Below are positions 35,591-42,873 of a stretch of DNA of 64,000 bases, in pieces. The notes under the pieces were generated by a model. It worked only from the letters and a program-made list of their open reading frames with translations. It was not told the DNA's origin and searched no databases. Source of the stretch: Acidobacteriota bacterium (GTDB lineage: Bacteria > Acidobacteriota > Terriglobia > Acidiferrales > UBA7541); the NCBI GenBank assembly GCA_013289955.1, contig JABCYZ010000028.1, positions 24,652 through 88,651 on the forward strand. The letters run 5' to 3'. Made by a program: the position numbers and the translations under genes. Each line of letters starts with the position of its first letter. Positions within the stretch are counted from its first letter, which is position 1.

Positions 35591-35945
35591 TCAGAGGATC
35601 GGCTTCAAGGCTGGGCGCAGGGCCGCGGGAATGTGGAAGGTTCCGCCGACCAATTCAACGAAGTTTCTTGCTTCGCCTAAGAGGAATCGTTTTGCGCGGG
35701 CAGAGTCGAAGTTCTCGCGGCCTTCCGCGGCCATTTTCAGGCGCGTGCGGTAGGCTCCTGCGATGCCAAGCGGTCGAAGGCGATCAGCCCCGGGCGACGT
35801 CATTGGTTCCTTCATGGGGCTGAAAATAGCCGAGGAGATGTCCCCCGCAGCGAGGAACAATGCGGCCCCAATTTTCGGCATACTCCTTGAGGGCTTCTCG
35901 CTGGAAGGGGTCAATCTGATAGCGGATGACGCATAGAATCGTCAC
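35591..35945 (-). pseudogene. NIPSNAP-family gene with two single-base deletions
   Basis: From GTG 35945 (GAGGAAAAG upstream) the frame reads VTILCVIRYQIDPFQREALK and on to HEGTNDVARG, then hits TGA near 35787. One base is missing there: restoring it gives LIAFDRLASQ. A second base is missing near 35755; after it the frame reads YRTRLKMAAEGRENFD through FVELVGGTFHIP to the stop at 35591. Assembled, the protein would be about 118 residues of NIPSNAP type, a ferredoxin-like dimeric fold of poorly known function. Sequencing error is possible but two indels in 35 bases favour real decay. Confidence 0.75.
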
Positions 35946-36090
35946 GGGCAATCTTTTCCTCGGCGGCCTGCAAATGCTTGGCAGCCGACAGCCAGCGCGG
36001 CCACCGTGGCGGCCATGCCGCCAATGGTTTCCGGGCGGCTCAACTGGCCGGTGGGAGGCTTCGGTGGCCGCCTATCGAGCAGTATGGCGC

Positions 36091-36119
36091 TTGCCAGACA
36101 TGGATACTTCGTCTAACAT
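36091..36119 (+). promoter_or_regulatory. Promoter of the ArsR gene (leaderless)
   Basis: TTGCCA and TAACAT are spaced by 17 bases. The -10 box ends six bases before ATG 36126, so transcription should begin at or next to the A of the start codon. No ribosome site is present. Confidence 0.55.
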
Positions 36120-36125
36120 CAAAGT

Positions 36126-36845
36126 ATGAATGTGGAAGATCACGCGGACGTGGCGGTCTCAAAAATTGCCGCCGCCATTGGCGAGCCGGCCCGGGCGCGC
36201 ATGCTTTATTGCCTGGATGATGGGCGCGCGCGAACCAGCACGGAGCTGGCGATGCTCGCGGACATAACGCCTTCCACTGCGAGCGTGCACCTTCACCGGC
36301 TGGAGGCGCAACGATTGGTGAAAGTCTTCGCGCAGGGCAAGCATCGCTATTACAGTCTGGCCGGCGCCCACGTTGGCGCGGCGCTGGAAGCTTTGAGCGT
36401 GCTCGCAGGAGGGACGCGCGATGCATTCGTGCCCAGCACGCCGAACCGTTTGCGCGCCGCCCGCACCTGCTACGACCACATCGCGGGCACCCTGGGCGTC
36501 GCGCTCCATGATCGCATCCAGGCGATGGGCTGGTTGTCGGGCCTGTCACGCGATTCCGCCAAGCCGGACGCCGATAACGCTTACACCCTGACACGAAACG
36601 GTACGAAGGCATTCGAAGAACTAGGAATAGCCGTCGAGGAGATGCGTTTGCTAAGGCGCCGTTTCGCATACGCATGTGTGGACTGGAGCGAGCGGCGGCC
36701 ACACATCGGCGGCGCCGTCGGCGCAGCCCTGCTCAATGTGGCGTTGAAACGAAAATGGGTGGTGCAGGAACTCGACAGCAGAGCTCTAGCCATCACCGGA
36801 GCCGGCCGCCGCGAAATGCGCACCCGCTTCGGCCTTTCCGATTGA
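36126..36845 (+). CDS. ArsR-type winged-helix regulator
   Basis: 239 residues. An N-terminal winged helix (about 12-85) has the ArsR-like pattern IAAAIGEPARARMLYCLDDG, then LADITPSTASVHLHRLEAQR and a wing with KHRYYSLA. The longer C-terminal half (about 100-235) is helical, with a CYDHIAGTLGVALHD stretch; this form is larger than classic metal-sensing ArsR proteins and lacks their CxC metal motif. It is divergent from the damaged NIPSNAP gene, so it probably once regulated it. The -10 box sits directly before the ATG, implying a leaderless message. Confidence 0.82.
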   Translation: MNVEDHADVAVSKIAAAIGEPARARMLYCLDDGRARTSTELAMLADITPSTASVHLHRLEAQRLVKVFAQGKHRYYSLAGAHVGAALEALSVLAGGTRDAFVPSTPNRLRAARTCYDHIAGTLGVALHDRIQAMGWLSGLSRDSAKPDADNAYTLTRNGTKAFEELGIAVEEMRLLRRRFAYACVDWSERRPHIGGAVGAALLNVALKRKWVVQELDSRALAITGAGRREMRTRFGLSD

Positions 36846-37203
36846 GGTTCGTTCCGCCCCGCGGCCACCACGGATACCGCTCCAGGAAAAGGTGCGCGCC
36901 GTCTCACGCCCGGCAGTCAAGCGCTGAACGTTGAGAACCGTGAAGATCCCAAGAAGCGCTCAGAAGATTCCTTTCCCCGGCAGATACTCTCAATGCGCCC
37001 GCTCCCAGCGTGGGCCTCGAAACTTCCGCGAATCTGCGGCCCCGGCCAAGCCGCTGCTCCACAATAACGCGCGACAATATGCGTGCGGAACGGGGTCCCG
37101 ACGAATACATCCCCTGGCATGAAGCGCCGCAATCCACGCTATCCCCAGTCTGCGCTTTGCCATGGAGTTAGAGACCTTGCGCTGCGAGCCGCTCAGGCAG
37201 TTC
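36846..37203. other. Intergenic region with no gene seen
   Basis: Between the ArsR gene and the convergent VWA gene. Open frames here are short, lack ribosome sites and show no family resemblance. I see no strong terminator with a T-run. Confidence 0.45.
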
Positions 37204-38157
37204 TTAGTGAACGTAGAAGCCGTTTTTCGACAGGACTACGTAGTCTTTGCCCTTTTTTCCGAACGAAGAAACCAGGCGAACATCGAGTTTGTGCGGCTTG
37301 CCGAGCGCTGCGCTGGCGTTCGTGTAGTAGCCCAGCGTGTAACGCGTCTTGATGCGCTGAATCAAGGCGCGGAAGACGGGATCCAGATGTGCGACGTCTT
37401 GGACGTCGAAGAGTTCTCCTCCCGTTTGGTCCATCACCCTGCGAATGTTAACCAGGCCCGGAACCATGCTGGCGTAGAGGAGAGTTTGCGGCGGGTTGTA
37501 GCCGGGAATTTTGAGATTGTAGAGGACGGCATCCGCGGCGATAGCTTCCGTGACGATGTCGCGCGTACCCTGCCCGCCGGCGTCGGTACCCACGTCATCG
37601 CTAATCAAAATAATCACACGGCGGCCCTTCGGCGGAGTCTTCAGAAGATTTTCGCTCGCGATAAAGATGCCATCATTGATATTCGTGGCGCCGCCCGCGT
37701 GAAACGAGCTGATCTGCCTGGCAATCTCGGTTTTGTCCTTGGTGAAGGGCACGCGCAATTGGGCTTCCGTCGAAAAGGTAAAAAGCGCGACTTCATCGTC
37801 GGATTTAAGCGCCGCCAGCGCGGTGGTCGCCGCGTCACGCAGGGGGCCGAGGAATGGCCCAATCGAATCGCTTAGATCCAGAACCAGGGCGACTTCGAGG
37901 GGCAGCTCGTCTCGGCTGAAGACATCCAGTTTTTGCGCGGCGCCATCCTCGCGAACTTCGAAGTCTTCTTTTTTCAGGTCGGCCATGATTTGGCCAGACT
38001 TGTTCTTGACGGTTGCGTCGAGCAATACCAGGTTCACGCCGACGCGAATGACGCCTTGCGGCTCCTGGGTTCGGGCGGGAACTTGCGAGACAAATACGAA
38101 GAAAGCCGTCAGCAGGAACGCGCAGCGCTTGTTTTGGCAGGGTTCAGATATGGCCAT
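37204..38157 (-). CDS. VWFA-related secreted protein (acidobacterial type)
   Basis: 317 residues. A signal peptide (about 1-30) is followed by a beta-rich domain (GVIRVGVNLVLLDATVKNKSG to DFEVREDGAAQKLDVFSRDE) and a von Willebrand A domain from about 85. The metal site (MIDAS) is seen as DLSDSIGPF with later Thr and Asp (HAGGATNINDGIF, ISDDVGTDAGG). The combination is typical of a protein family strongly expanded in Acidobacteriota and thought to mediate extracellular or periplasmic binding. It is transcribed alone; the ABC permease ends 54 bases upstream. Confidence 0.88.
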   Translation of the reverse strand: MAISEPCQNKRCAFLLTAFFVFVSQVPARTQEPQGVIRVGVNLVLLDATVKNKSGQIMADLKKEDFEVREDGAAQKLDVFSRDELPLEVALVLDLSDSIGPFLGPLRDAATTALAALKSDDEVALFTFSTEAQLRVPFTKDKTEIARQISSFHAGGATNINDGIFIASENLLKTPPKGRRVIILISDDVGTDAGGQGTRDIVTEAIAADAVLYNLKIPGYNPPQTLLYASMVPGLVNIRRVMDQTGGELFDVQDVAHLDPVFRALIQRIKTRYTLGYYTNASAALGKPHKLDVRLVSSFGKKGKDYVVLSKNGFYVH

Positions 38158-38211
38158 CGCTCCATTGTACGCGAACCCCTGCGCGATAAGACTCCAAGAG
38201 ACGATGCTACC

Positions 38212-39048
38212 TCAGCCGACGCGGGCGAGCCTGCGGATCGAGAGCGCCGTGAGAAACACTGTGACGCCGCCGAGAACCGCCAGGTGCACAGCGGACTTCC
38301 CATAGAAAGTCATTCCCAGAGCGGCAAAGACCAGCTGTTGCAGATGATAGCTCGGCCAAAGGGGGGATATTGTCCGCAGAAACTTTGGCAGCGGGTAGAA
38401 GAGACCGGAAACGTGCATCATCGGCACGTAGATGAGGTTCACGAACGCGATGGCCGCTTTGCCGGAGGCGCGCGTACCAATGAACAAACCGATGGCGCAG
38501 AAGGGCAGAGACCCCAGGATATTGATCGCCGTGACGCGAGCGCATTGAGCAAAGGTCAGCGGTAAATGCCCGAGCAACAGAGCCGCAGAGATCATTGTGG
38601 CCATTGTGATCAATGCGAAGAGCATGGTCATGAGCAGTTTTGCAAGCAGGTAAGAGCCGGCTGGCGCGGGCAAGGCGCGCTTGAGCGTGAGAAGTCCTTG
38701 TTCGCGCTCCGTGGCGATGGTGGCGCCGAAGCCAAACATTCCCGGGCCCATTACGCCGAATACGGCGAACGCGGCGAAGAGAAACTTTCCTGTGGACGGG
38801 TCGTTTCGAACCGCATCTCCGAACAGGACAACTCCGAATAGCAGGTACAGGGCTACCGGAAGAAACAAAAACGGCAGGGAGAAACCGAGCACGCGAAACA
38901 TGCGCAGGGATTCGAATCGGGCTTCGGTGAGATAGGCGCGCAACAGCCGGGCAGAGGTCATCACGTCCGCGAGAGGCGAATCGCCAGAAGGATCGAACCG
39001 CTCTGGAGTTTCTAACGAGTTGGGATTTTCGAACGAAGTGACATTCAT
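38212..39048 (-). CDS. ABC-2 type transporter permease
   Basis: 278 residues with six hydrophobic segments (first at about 50-75, last at about 255-272). A conserved stretch GPGMFGFGATIATEREQGLLTLKRALPAPAGSYLLAKL resembles ABC-2 exporters. Its start shares an A with the stop of the ATPase gene (TGATG), so the two are coupled. It would form the membrane channel with that ATPase. Substrate unknown. Confidence 0.88.
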   Translation of the reverse strand: MNVTSFENPNSLETPERFDPSGDSPLADVMTSARLLRAYLTEARFESLRMFRVLGFSLPFLFLPVALYLLFGVVLFGDAVRNDPSTGKFLFAAFAVFGVMGPGMFGFGATIATEREQGLLTLKRALPAPAGSYLLAKLLMTMLFALITMATMISAALLLGHLPLTFAQCARVTAINILGSLPFCAIGLFIGTRASGKAAIAFVNLIYVPMMHVSGLFYPLPKFLRTISPLWPSYHLQQLVFAALGMTFYGKSAVHLAVLGGVTVFLTALSIRRLARVG

Positions 39049-39938
39049 CAGGCAGCCTCCTGCGTGAGTTCTGTAAAGGCCTCGGCAAGCCCGGCGCGGC
39101 GGACTTCGAGCTCCTGAAGATCCGCATCGGCGGCCAGCAAGCGGCGGACGACCGCTTCGGAGTTGCTCGTACTGATCAGCAGGCGCTGCTGATCGCGTGT
39201 GACGCTCTCGACCTCCGGCCACCCGGAAATCTGACCGGCGTCCAGTGTTGTGGAACAGCTGATGTGTTTACGAACAACGAGCGCGCGAATCTCATTGACA
39301 GTGCCTGAAGCGATTAGGCGGCCTTTGTTGAGAACCGCGACGCGATTGGAGAGCGATTCCGCTTCTTCGAGATAGTGGGTCGTGAGCACAATGGAAGAGC
39401 CGTTGCGCACCAGTTGACGCAGCGTGGCCCACATCGTTTCGCGGGCGCGCACGTCAAGCCCCACACTGGGCTCATCAAGGAAGAGAAGTTTTGGGCGTCC
39501 GCAGACCGCCATGGTGAACTGCACCTGGCGCTTTTGCCCAGCGGAGAGCTTTCCGTATGGCCGGGCTGCCAGGGGCGAAATGTTGGTTATCTCCATGGCT
39601 TCCTCGGGCGTGAACGGACGGGGATAGTAGCTGGCGACGAGAGCGACATGTTCGTCGACGCGAAGCTCCGGCGCGAGAGTCACTTCCTGCATCATCACGC
39701 CGACCTGGCGCCGTGGTTCTACGAGCAAGGGAGGCTTGCCAAAGAGCCGCGCCGCGCCGGAATCCGGCCGCAGCAGTCCGAGCATGAGTGAAACAGCGGT
39801 GGATTTGCCCGCGCCATTTGGGCCGAGCACGGAAAAGAGTTCGCCCGGCCGCACCTGCAAGTCAAGACCGTCCAGCGCCACGATTTTTCCGAAACGTTTT
39901 TTCACGCCCGAAAGCTCAGCCCAGAATCCGTGGCCCAT
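39048..39938 (-). CDS. ABC transporter ATPase subunit
   Basis: 296 residues. Walker A GPNGAGKST near residue 40, signature LSAGQKRQVQF, Walker B LLFLDEPSVGLD and the switch His in LTTHYLEEAE are all present. A C-terminal extension of about 80 residues (about 215-296) is typical of exporters such as drug or bacteriocin pumps. ATG 39938 is chosen over an in-frame start 23 codons upstream because GGAGGA lies just before it and the upstream residues overlap another small gene. Confidence 0.92.
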   Translation of the reverse strand: MGHGFWAELSGVKKRFGKIVALDGLDLQVRPGELFSVLGPNGAGKSTAVSLMLGLLRPDSGAARLFGKPPLLVEPRRQVGVMMQEVTLAPELRVDEHVALVASYYPRPFTPEEAMEITNISPLAARPYGKLSAGQKRQVQFTMAVCGRPKLLFLDEPSVGLDVRARETMWATLRQLVRNGSSIVLTTHYLEEAESLSNRVAVLNKGRLIASGTVNEIRALVVRKHISCSTTLDAGQISGWPEVESVTRDQQRLLISTSNSEAVVRRLLAADADLQELEVRRAGLAEAFTELTQEAA

Positions 39939-39967
39939 GATTTTCCTCCAAACTTTCCGAAAATTCC

Positions 39968-40147
39968 TCAGCTGCGTGACGACGTCACGGCCCTCGGACG
40001 CGTGCAAGAACGCCGAAGCAGCTGGTAAGCGCCCAGCAAGAGGAGAACAGCAACACTGACCACAGCCGCGGTGAGACAGGAATGGACAATGTTTCGAATC
40101 GCATCGCTGTCCGTCAACAAGTCAAGAAGCAAGAAAAGTGTCTTCAT
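39968..40147 (-). CDS. Small single-span membrane protein
   Basis: 59 residues, unrecognised and easily missed. It begins MKTLFLLLDLLTDSDAIRNI, has a membrane segment at about 25-42 (LTAAVVSVAVLLLLGAY) and ends in a basic tail (LLRRSCTRPRAVTSSRS). GAGAGG lies about 11 bases before the ATG. It sits between the HAAS-like membrane gene (33 bases) and the ABC ATPase (29 bases), all on one strand, so it is probably part of that operon. Confidence 0.5.
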   Translation of the reverse strand: MKTLFLLLDLLTDSDAIRNIVHSCLTAAVVSVAVLLLLGAYQLLRRSCTRPRAVTSSRS

Positions 40148-40180
40148 GATCTTTGATCCTCTCGAAGGAGCGCTCCCGGG

Positions 40181-41173
40181 CTAAGAGACGGCCGAAGATG
40201 TCTCTGTGCGCGTGTGGCGGAATAGCCGCCGCAAGTGCGGCACGCTGTACCATGCGTAAACGATGGCGCTGACCCCCGCGTACATCCACAGCCATGGCCC
40301 GAGAATGCCCCAGCGAATCAGGCCGTTGAAGTTTTCAACAAGTTGCTCGTAATGCGGAGTGCTCTGGATTCCCTCGGCCAGCACGACCAAGGTATGGCTC
40401 CTGAACATCAGCACGCACAAAATCGGCACGGCCGCAGCGTTGACAAGCATGCGCATCACCGGTACCGCCCAGGTCCAAGTCGGCTGTAAGAGGTTCACAA
40501 CCCGCTGTGAAATCGAGGCCAGCACCAGTAGAAGTACCGGCACGTAAAACCGGTGCCAAGTGGGAGCAAGCTTCAAATATGCCGCCCCCGATCCCAAAAT
40601 CAATTTCGGAAAGTGCGGCACGGCAATCCACCAGAAGGCCACCGTGGCCCACATGATCAGCCCGGCGAGCGAATACCCCCGGCTGACCGGGATCATCGGA
40701 GCAAGTTCTGCTGGCGGGTAGTACCACGGCTGCGGATATTTTCGCCGGATAAGATTCAAAATCGTGAAAACCGCCGTAAGGCAGATAATCTGCGCCAAGA
40801 CCGGAACGAGGAAAGCATTGAACGTGATGGGAACGTGAATGATCAGCGAGACGACCACAACTGCTGCGATCGTGAGCGTCAGGTTGAACGACAAAAAGAT
40901 TAAGTACATCGGAAAAAGTTCAGGCCCGATCAATTCCCACCCGAGAGACAAACTGCGATGATCCTGTCGGTAACGACGCGCTACGGTCATCGGGTCGCCG
41001 TGCTGCTTGAAAAAAGCCATCATCTCTTGGTCGCTGAATGGGCGGCCAAGCGCCGATTGTTGCTCTTCGATTTGTGAGCGAAGATCGTCCGAGAGTTCTT
41101 TGATGATGTCGTCGCTTTGCGCTCGCGGCAGGCAGCGTTTCACAGCTCCTAGATAGCTTTCCAGAATGTCCAT
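40181..41173 (-). CDS. HAAS-like membrane protein
   Basis: 330 residues. The N-terminal 75 residues are soluble and helical (DILESYLGAVKRCLPRAQSD, IIKELSDDLRSQIEEQQ, MMAFFKQHGDPMTVARRYRQ), the pattern of HAAS/DUF1700 signalling domains that travel with PadR regulators. Seven or so membrane segments follow (about 85-315). ATG 41173 has TAGGAG six bases upstream; that site overlaps the stop of the PadR gene, so translation is coupled. It may sense a signal for the ABC exporter downstream, by inference from context. Confidence 0.72.
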   Translation of the reverse strand: MDILESYLGAVKRCLPRAQSDDIIKELSDDLRSQIEEQQSALGRPFSDQEMMAFFKQHGDPMTVARRYRQDHRSLSLGWELIGPELFPMYLIFLSFNLTLTIAAVVVVSLIIHVPITFNAFLVPVLAQIICLTAVFTILNLIRRKYPQPWYYPPAELAPMIPVSRGYSLAGLIMWATVAFWWIAVPHFPKLILGSGAAYLKLAPTWHRFYVPVLLLVLASISQRVVNLLQPTWTWAVPVMRMLVNAAAVPILCVLMFRSHTLVVLAEGIQSTPHYEQLVENFNGLIRWGILGPWLWMYAGVSAIVYAWYSVPHLRRLFRHTRTETSSAVS

Positions 41174-41182
41174 CACGCGCTC

Positions 41183-41521
41183 CTAAAGGATCCCGTTCAA
41201 AGAGGAATTCATGCTCTTCCACTCGGCGAGCAATTGCCGGAAGATGGTTTTTCCAGCTTCGGAAAGCCGGTAAAACCGCTTGTTGCGCTTCTCCTCTTCA
41301 CGCCACTCGCTGACCAGTAACCCCTGCGTCTCGAGCCGTCGTAGCAAGGGGTACAGGGTGCCTTCGTCGATGGGCATGCCGTGGTCGGTGAGCGCTTTAC
41401 GGAGGGTGTAGCCGTATTGCTCGGTTTCAAGAGATGCCAGGACGGCCAGAATGAGCGAGCCCCGGCGTAGCTCGAGCCGCAGGTTTTCGAAAAGATCGTG
41501 GTTTGCTGTACCGGGCGACAT
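41183..41521 (-). CDS. PadR-family transcriptional regulator
   Basis: 112 residues, the usual size. The winged helix shows LRRGSLILAVLASLETEQYGYTLRKAL, then IDEGTLYPLLRRLETQGLLVSEW and a wing RNKRFYRLSEAGK. PadR proteins repress transport and stress genes and usually their own promoter. ATG 41521 is chosen because the -10 box lies just upstream; the frame is open 15 codons earlier but those codons overlap the promoter and repeats. It heads the HAAS-like/small peptide/ABC cluster. Confidence 0.85.
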   Translation of the reverse strand: MSPGTANHDLFENLRLELRRGSLILAVLASLETEQYGYTLRKALTDHGMPIDEGTLYPLLRRLETQGLLVSEWREEEKRNKRFYRLSEAGKTIFRQLLAEWKSMNSSLNGIL

Positions 41522-41523
41522 AT

Positions 41524-41566
41524 AGTGTACGGCACACACTGTATGTGACACAGTATAATCTGTCAA
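41524..41566 (-). promoter_or_regulatory. PadR promoter and operator-like repeats
   Basis: TTGACA (41561-41566) and TACAGT (41538-41543) are spaced by exactly 17 bases. ACTGT-N7-ACAGT lies across the -10 box, and related TGTAC/GTGT motifs continue to the ATG. A start near 41531 leaves a leader of only about ten bases without a ribosome site. The symmetry suggests autoregulation. Confidence 0.6.
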
Positions 41567-41619
41567 GTCCTTTTTGTGCTTTTTCGGACTGCTCTAGTTC
41601 ACAGGGTCTTTCGGGGAGT

Positions 41620-42600
41620 TTAGGAGGCTCGGGAGGTGCGGCGGTAAGCGGCACCACACTTATAGAGCTTGTCTTTGGTGATCTCGACCACCCAGGCGAT
41701 TTGCGCAGGGACATAGATGTCGTTGCCGCCCGGAGAGTACGGGACAGCCACCTCGACGTCCGTCCCTTCAAAGTACTTTTTGCGGCTCCTGAAACACAGG
41801 CCGCCTTTCGACATGTCTTCGCAGGTGACGATGTCGTCGGTAAAACCGGGGCGGCGAATGGAAGCCTTGTAACTGACCTTGGTGCGAGGGTGCTTGCGTC
41901 GGTTGTCGAGGGGGGCAGCGGGCTTGCGGTCAGCAGGTGAGGCGTAGGCCGAGGGAGTTTCGGAGATCGGAGAAGCTTGCAAGATCGAAGGAGTCTGCAC
42001 AGTCGGGGGAACTGGCTTGGCCGGGGCCGCGGGAGCTTCGGCAAGCAAGGATTCAGCGGCGTTCTGTCCGGCGGCGACCAGGACGGGTTGCTCTTCGGGA
42101 ACTTCCGATGAGCGCTTCCACAGGGTCGAATCTCCACACTGCTTGCAATACCGGACAATCCCCTCATTGATCAGGAAAACGTCGGATTCGACGTCGCTCT
42201 GCTCCACAGTTTCCTGCGCTTTGCAGTTGCCGCATTCCAGGAGCATGCGGCGAGACTCCTTTTCCCGCTCGGAAATGGGGGCAAAGTCGATGTCCCAAAA
42301 ATCGATGTTGGAAGGGTCCACAAAGGCCACGCCGTAGGTGTAAATCTCGCCTTCCGAGCCGATGCGTCCGACCACACGCACGACGGCTTCCTTGTTTGTA
42401 TCGAGATAGCGAATGATGATCTCTTGCTCGGCGGAGAGCTTATAAGTGGAGATAATCCCGGCGCCGTGTCGGCTCAGAAGCACCGTCTTGGTCATTTCCG
42501 AGAAGCCTCTGCCATCCATATCGCTTCCGGTCAAAAGGATAGCGACCTCTTTCGGAATGCGGCTGCTGCGGCGCAGGTGTTCGTAGGACACGATAAACAC
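41620..42600 (-). CDS. PilZ-domain protein with Cys-rich insert
   Basis: 326 residues. The N-terminal 110 residues begin with a PilZ-like beta barrel (LRRSSRIPKEVAILL). A zinc-ribbon-like segment follows with CGNC near residue 124 and CKQC near 153. After a Pro/Ala-rich linker (about 175-225) comes a C-terminal PilZ domain with the c-di-GMP-binding residues RRKHPR and DMSKGG (about 232-262). It may couple c-di-GMP to a partner that the Cys segment binds. It stands alone between the PadR cluster and the duplicated permease. Confidence 0.8.
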   Translation of the reverse strand: MFIVSYEHLRRSSRIPKEVAILLTGSDMDGRGFSEMTKTVLLSRHGAGIISTYKLSAEQEIIIRYLDTNKEAVVRVVGRIGSEGEIYTYGVAFVDPSNIDFWDIDFAPISEREKESRRMLLECGNCKAQETVEQSDVESDVFLINEGIVRYCKQCGDSTLWKRSSEVPEEQPVLVAAGQNAAESLLAEAPAAPAKPVPPTVQTPSILQASPISETPSAYASPADRKPAAPLDNRRKHPRTKVSYKASIRRPGFTDDIVTCEDMSKGGLCFRSRKKYFEGTDVEVAVPYSPGGNDIYVPAQIAWVVEITKDKLYKCGAAYRRTSRAS

Positions 42601-42873
42601 TCATCGAGGGAAGCGGTACTTAAAACAAGGTTAACCGGAAGTCTAGGGCTCCGGCACAGAAATTGGGGCGATGGTTCCACCGGTGCAACGGGAGATGAGG
42701 GATTTTCCCTGGCCCCGAGCGAGAACCCGAACAGCAGAGCAGGAAGGAATGCTCACGTCCCAAGGATTGCGGGCTGCTGACGAATACACGTTCGTCGGGG
42801 CTGATTCGGGGGCAAGCGCACCGATGGGTGCGCGGAAGCAAATCCTTCGAGGCCGGCCTTGGGCCCCAGACAA

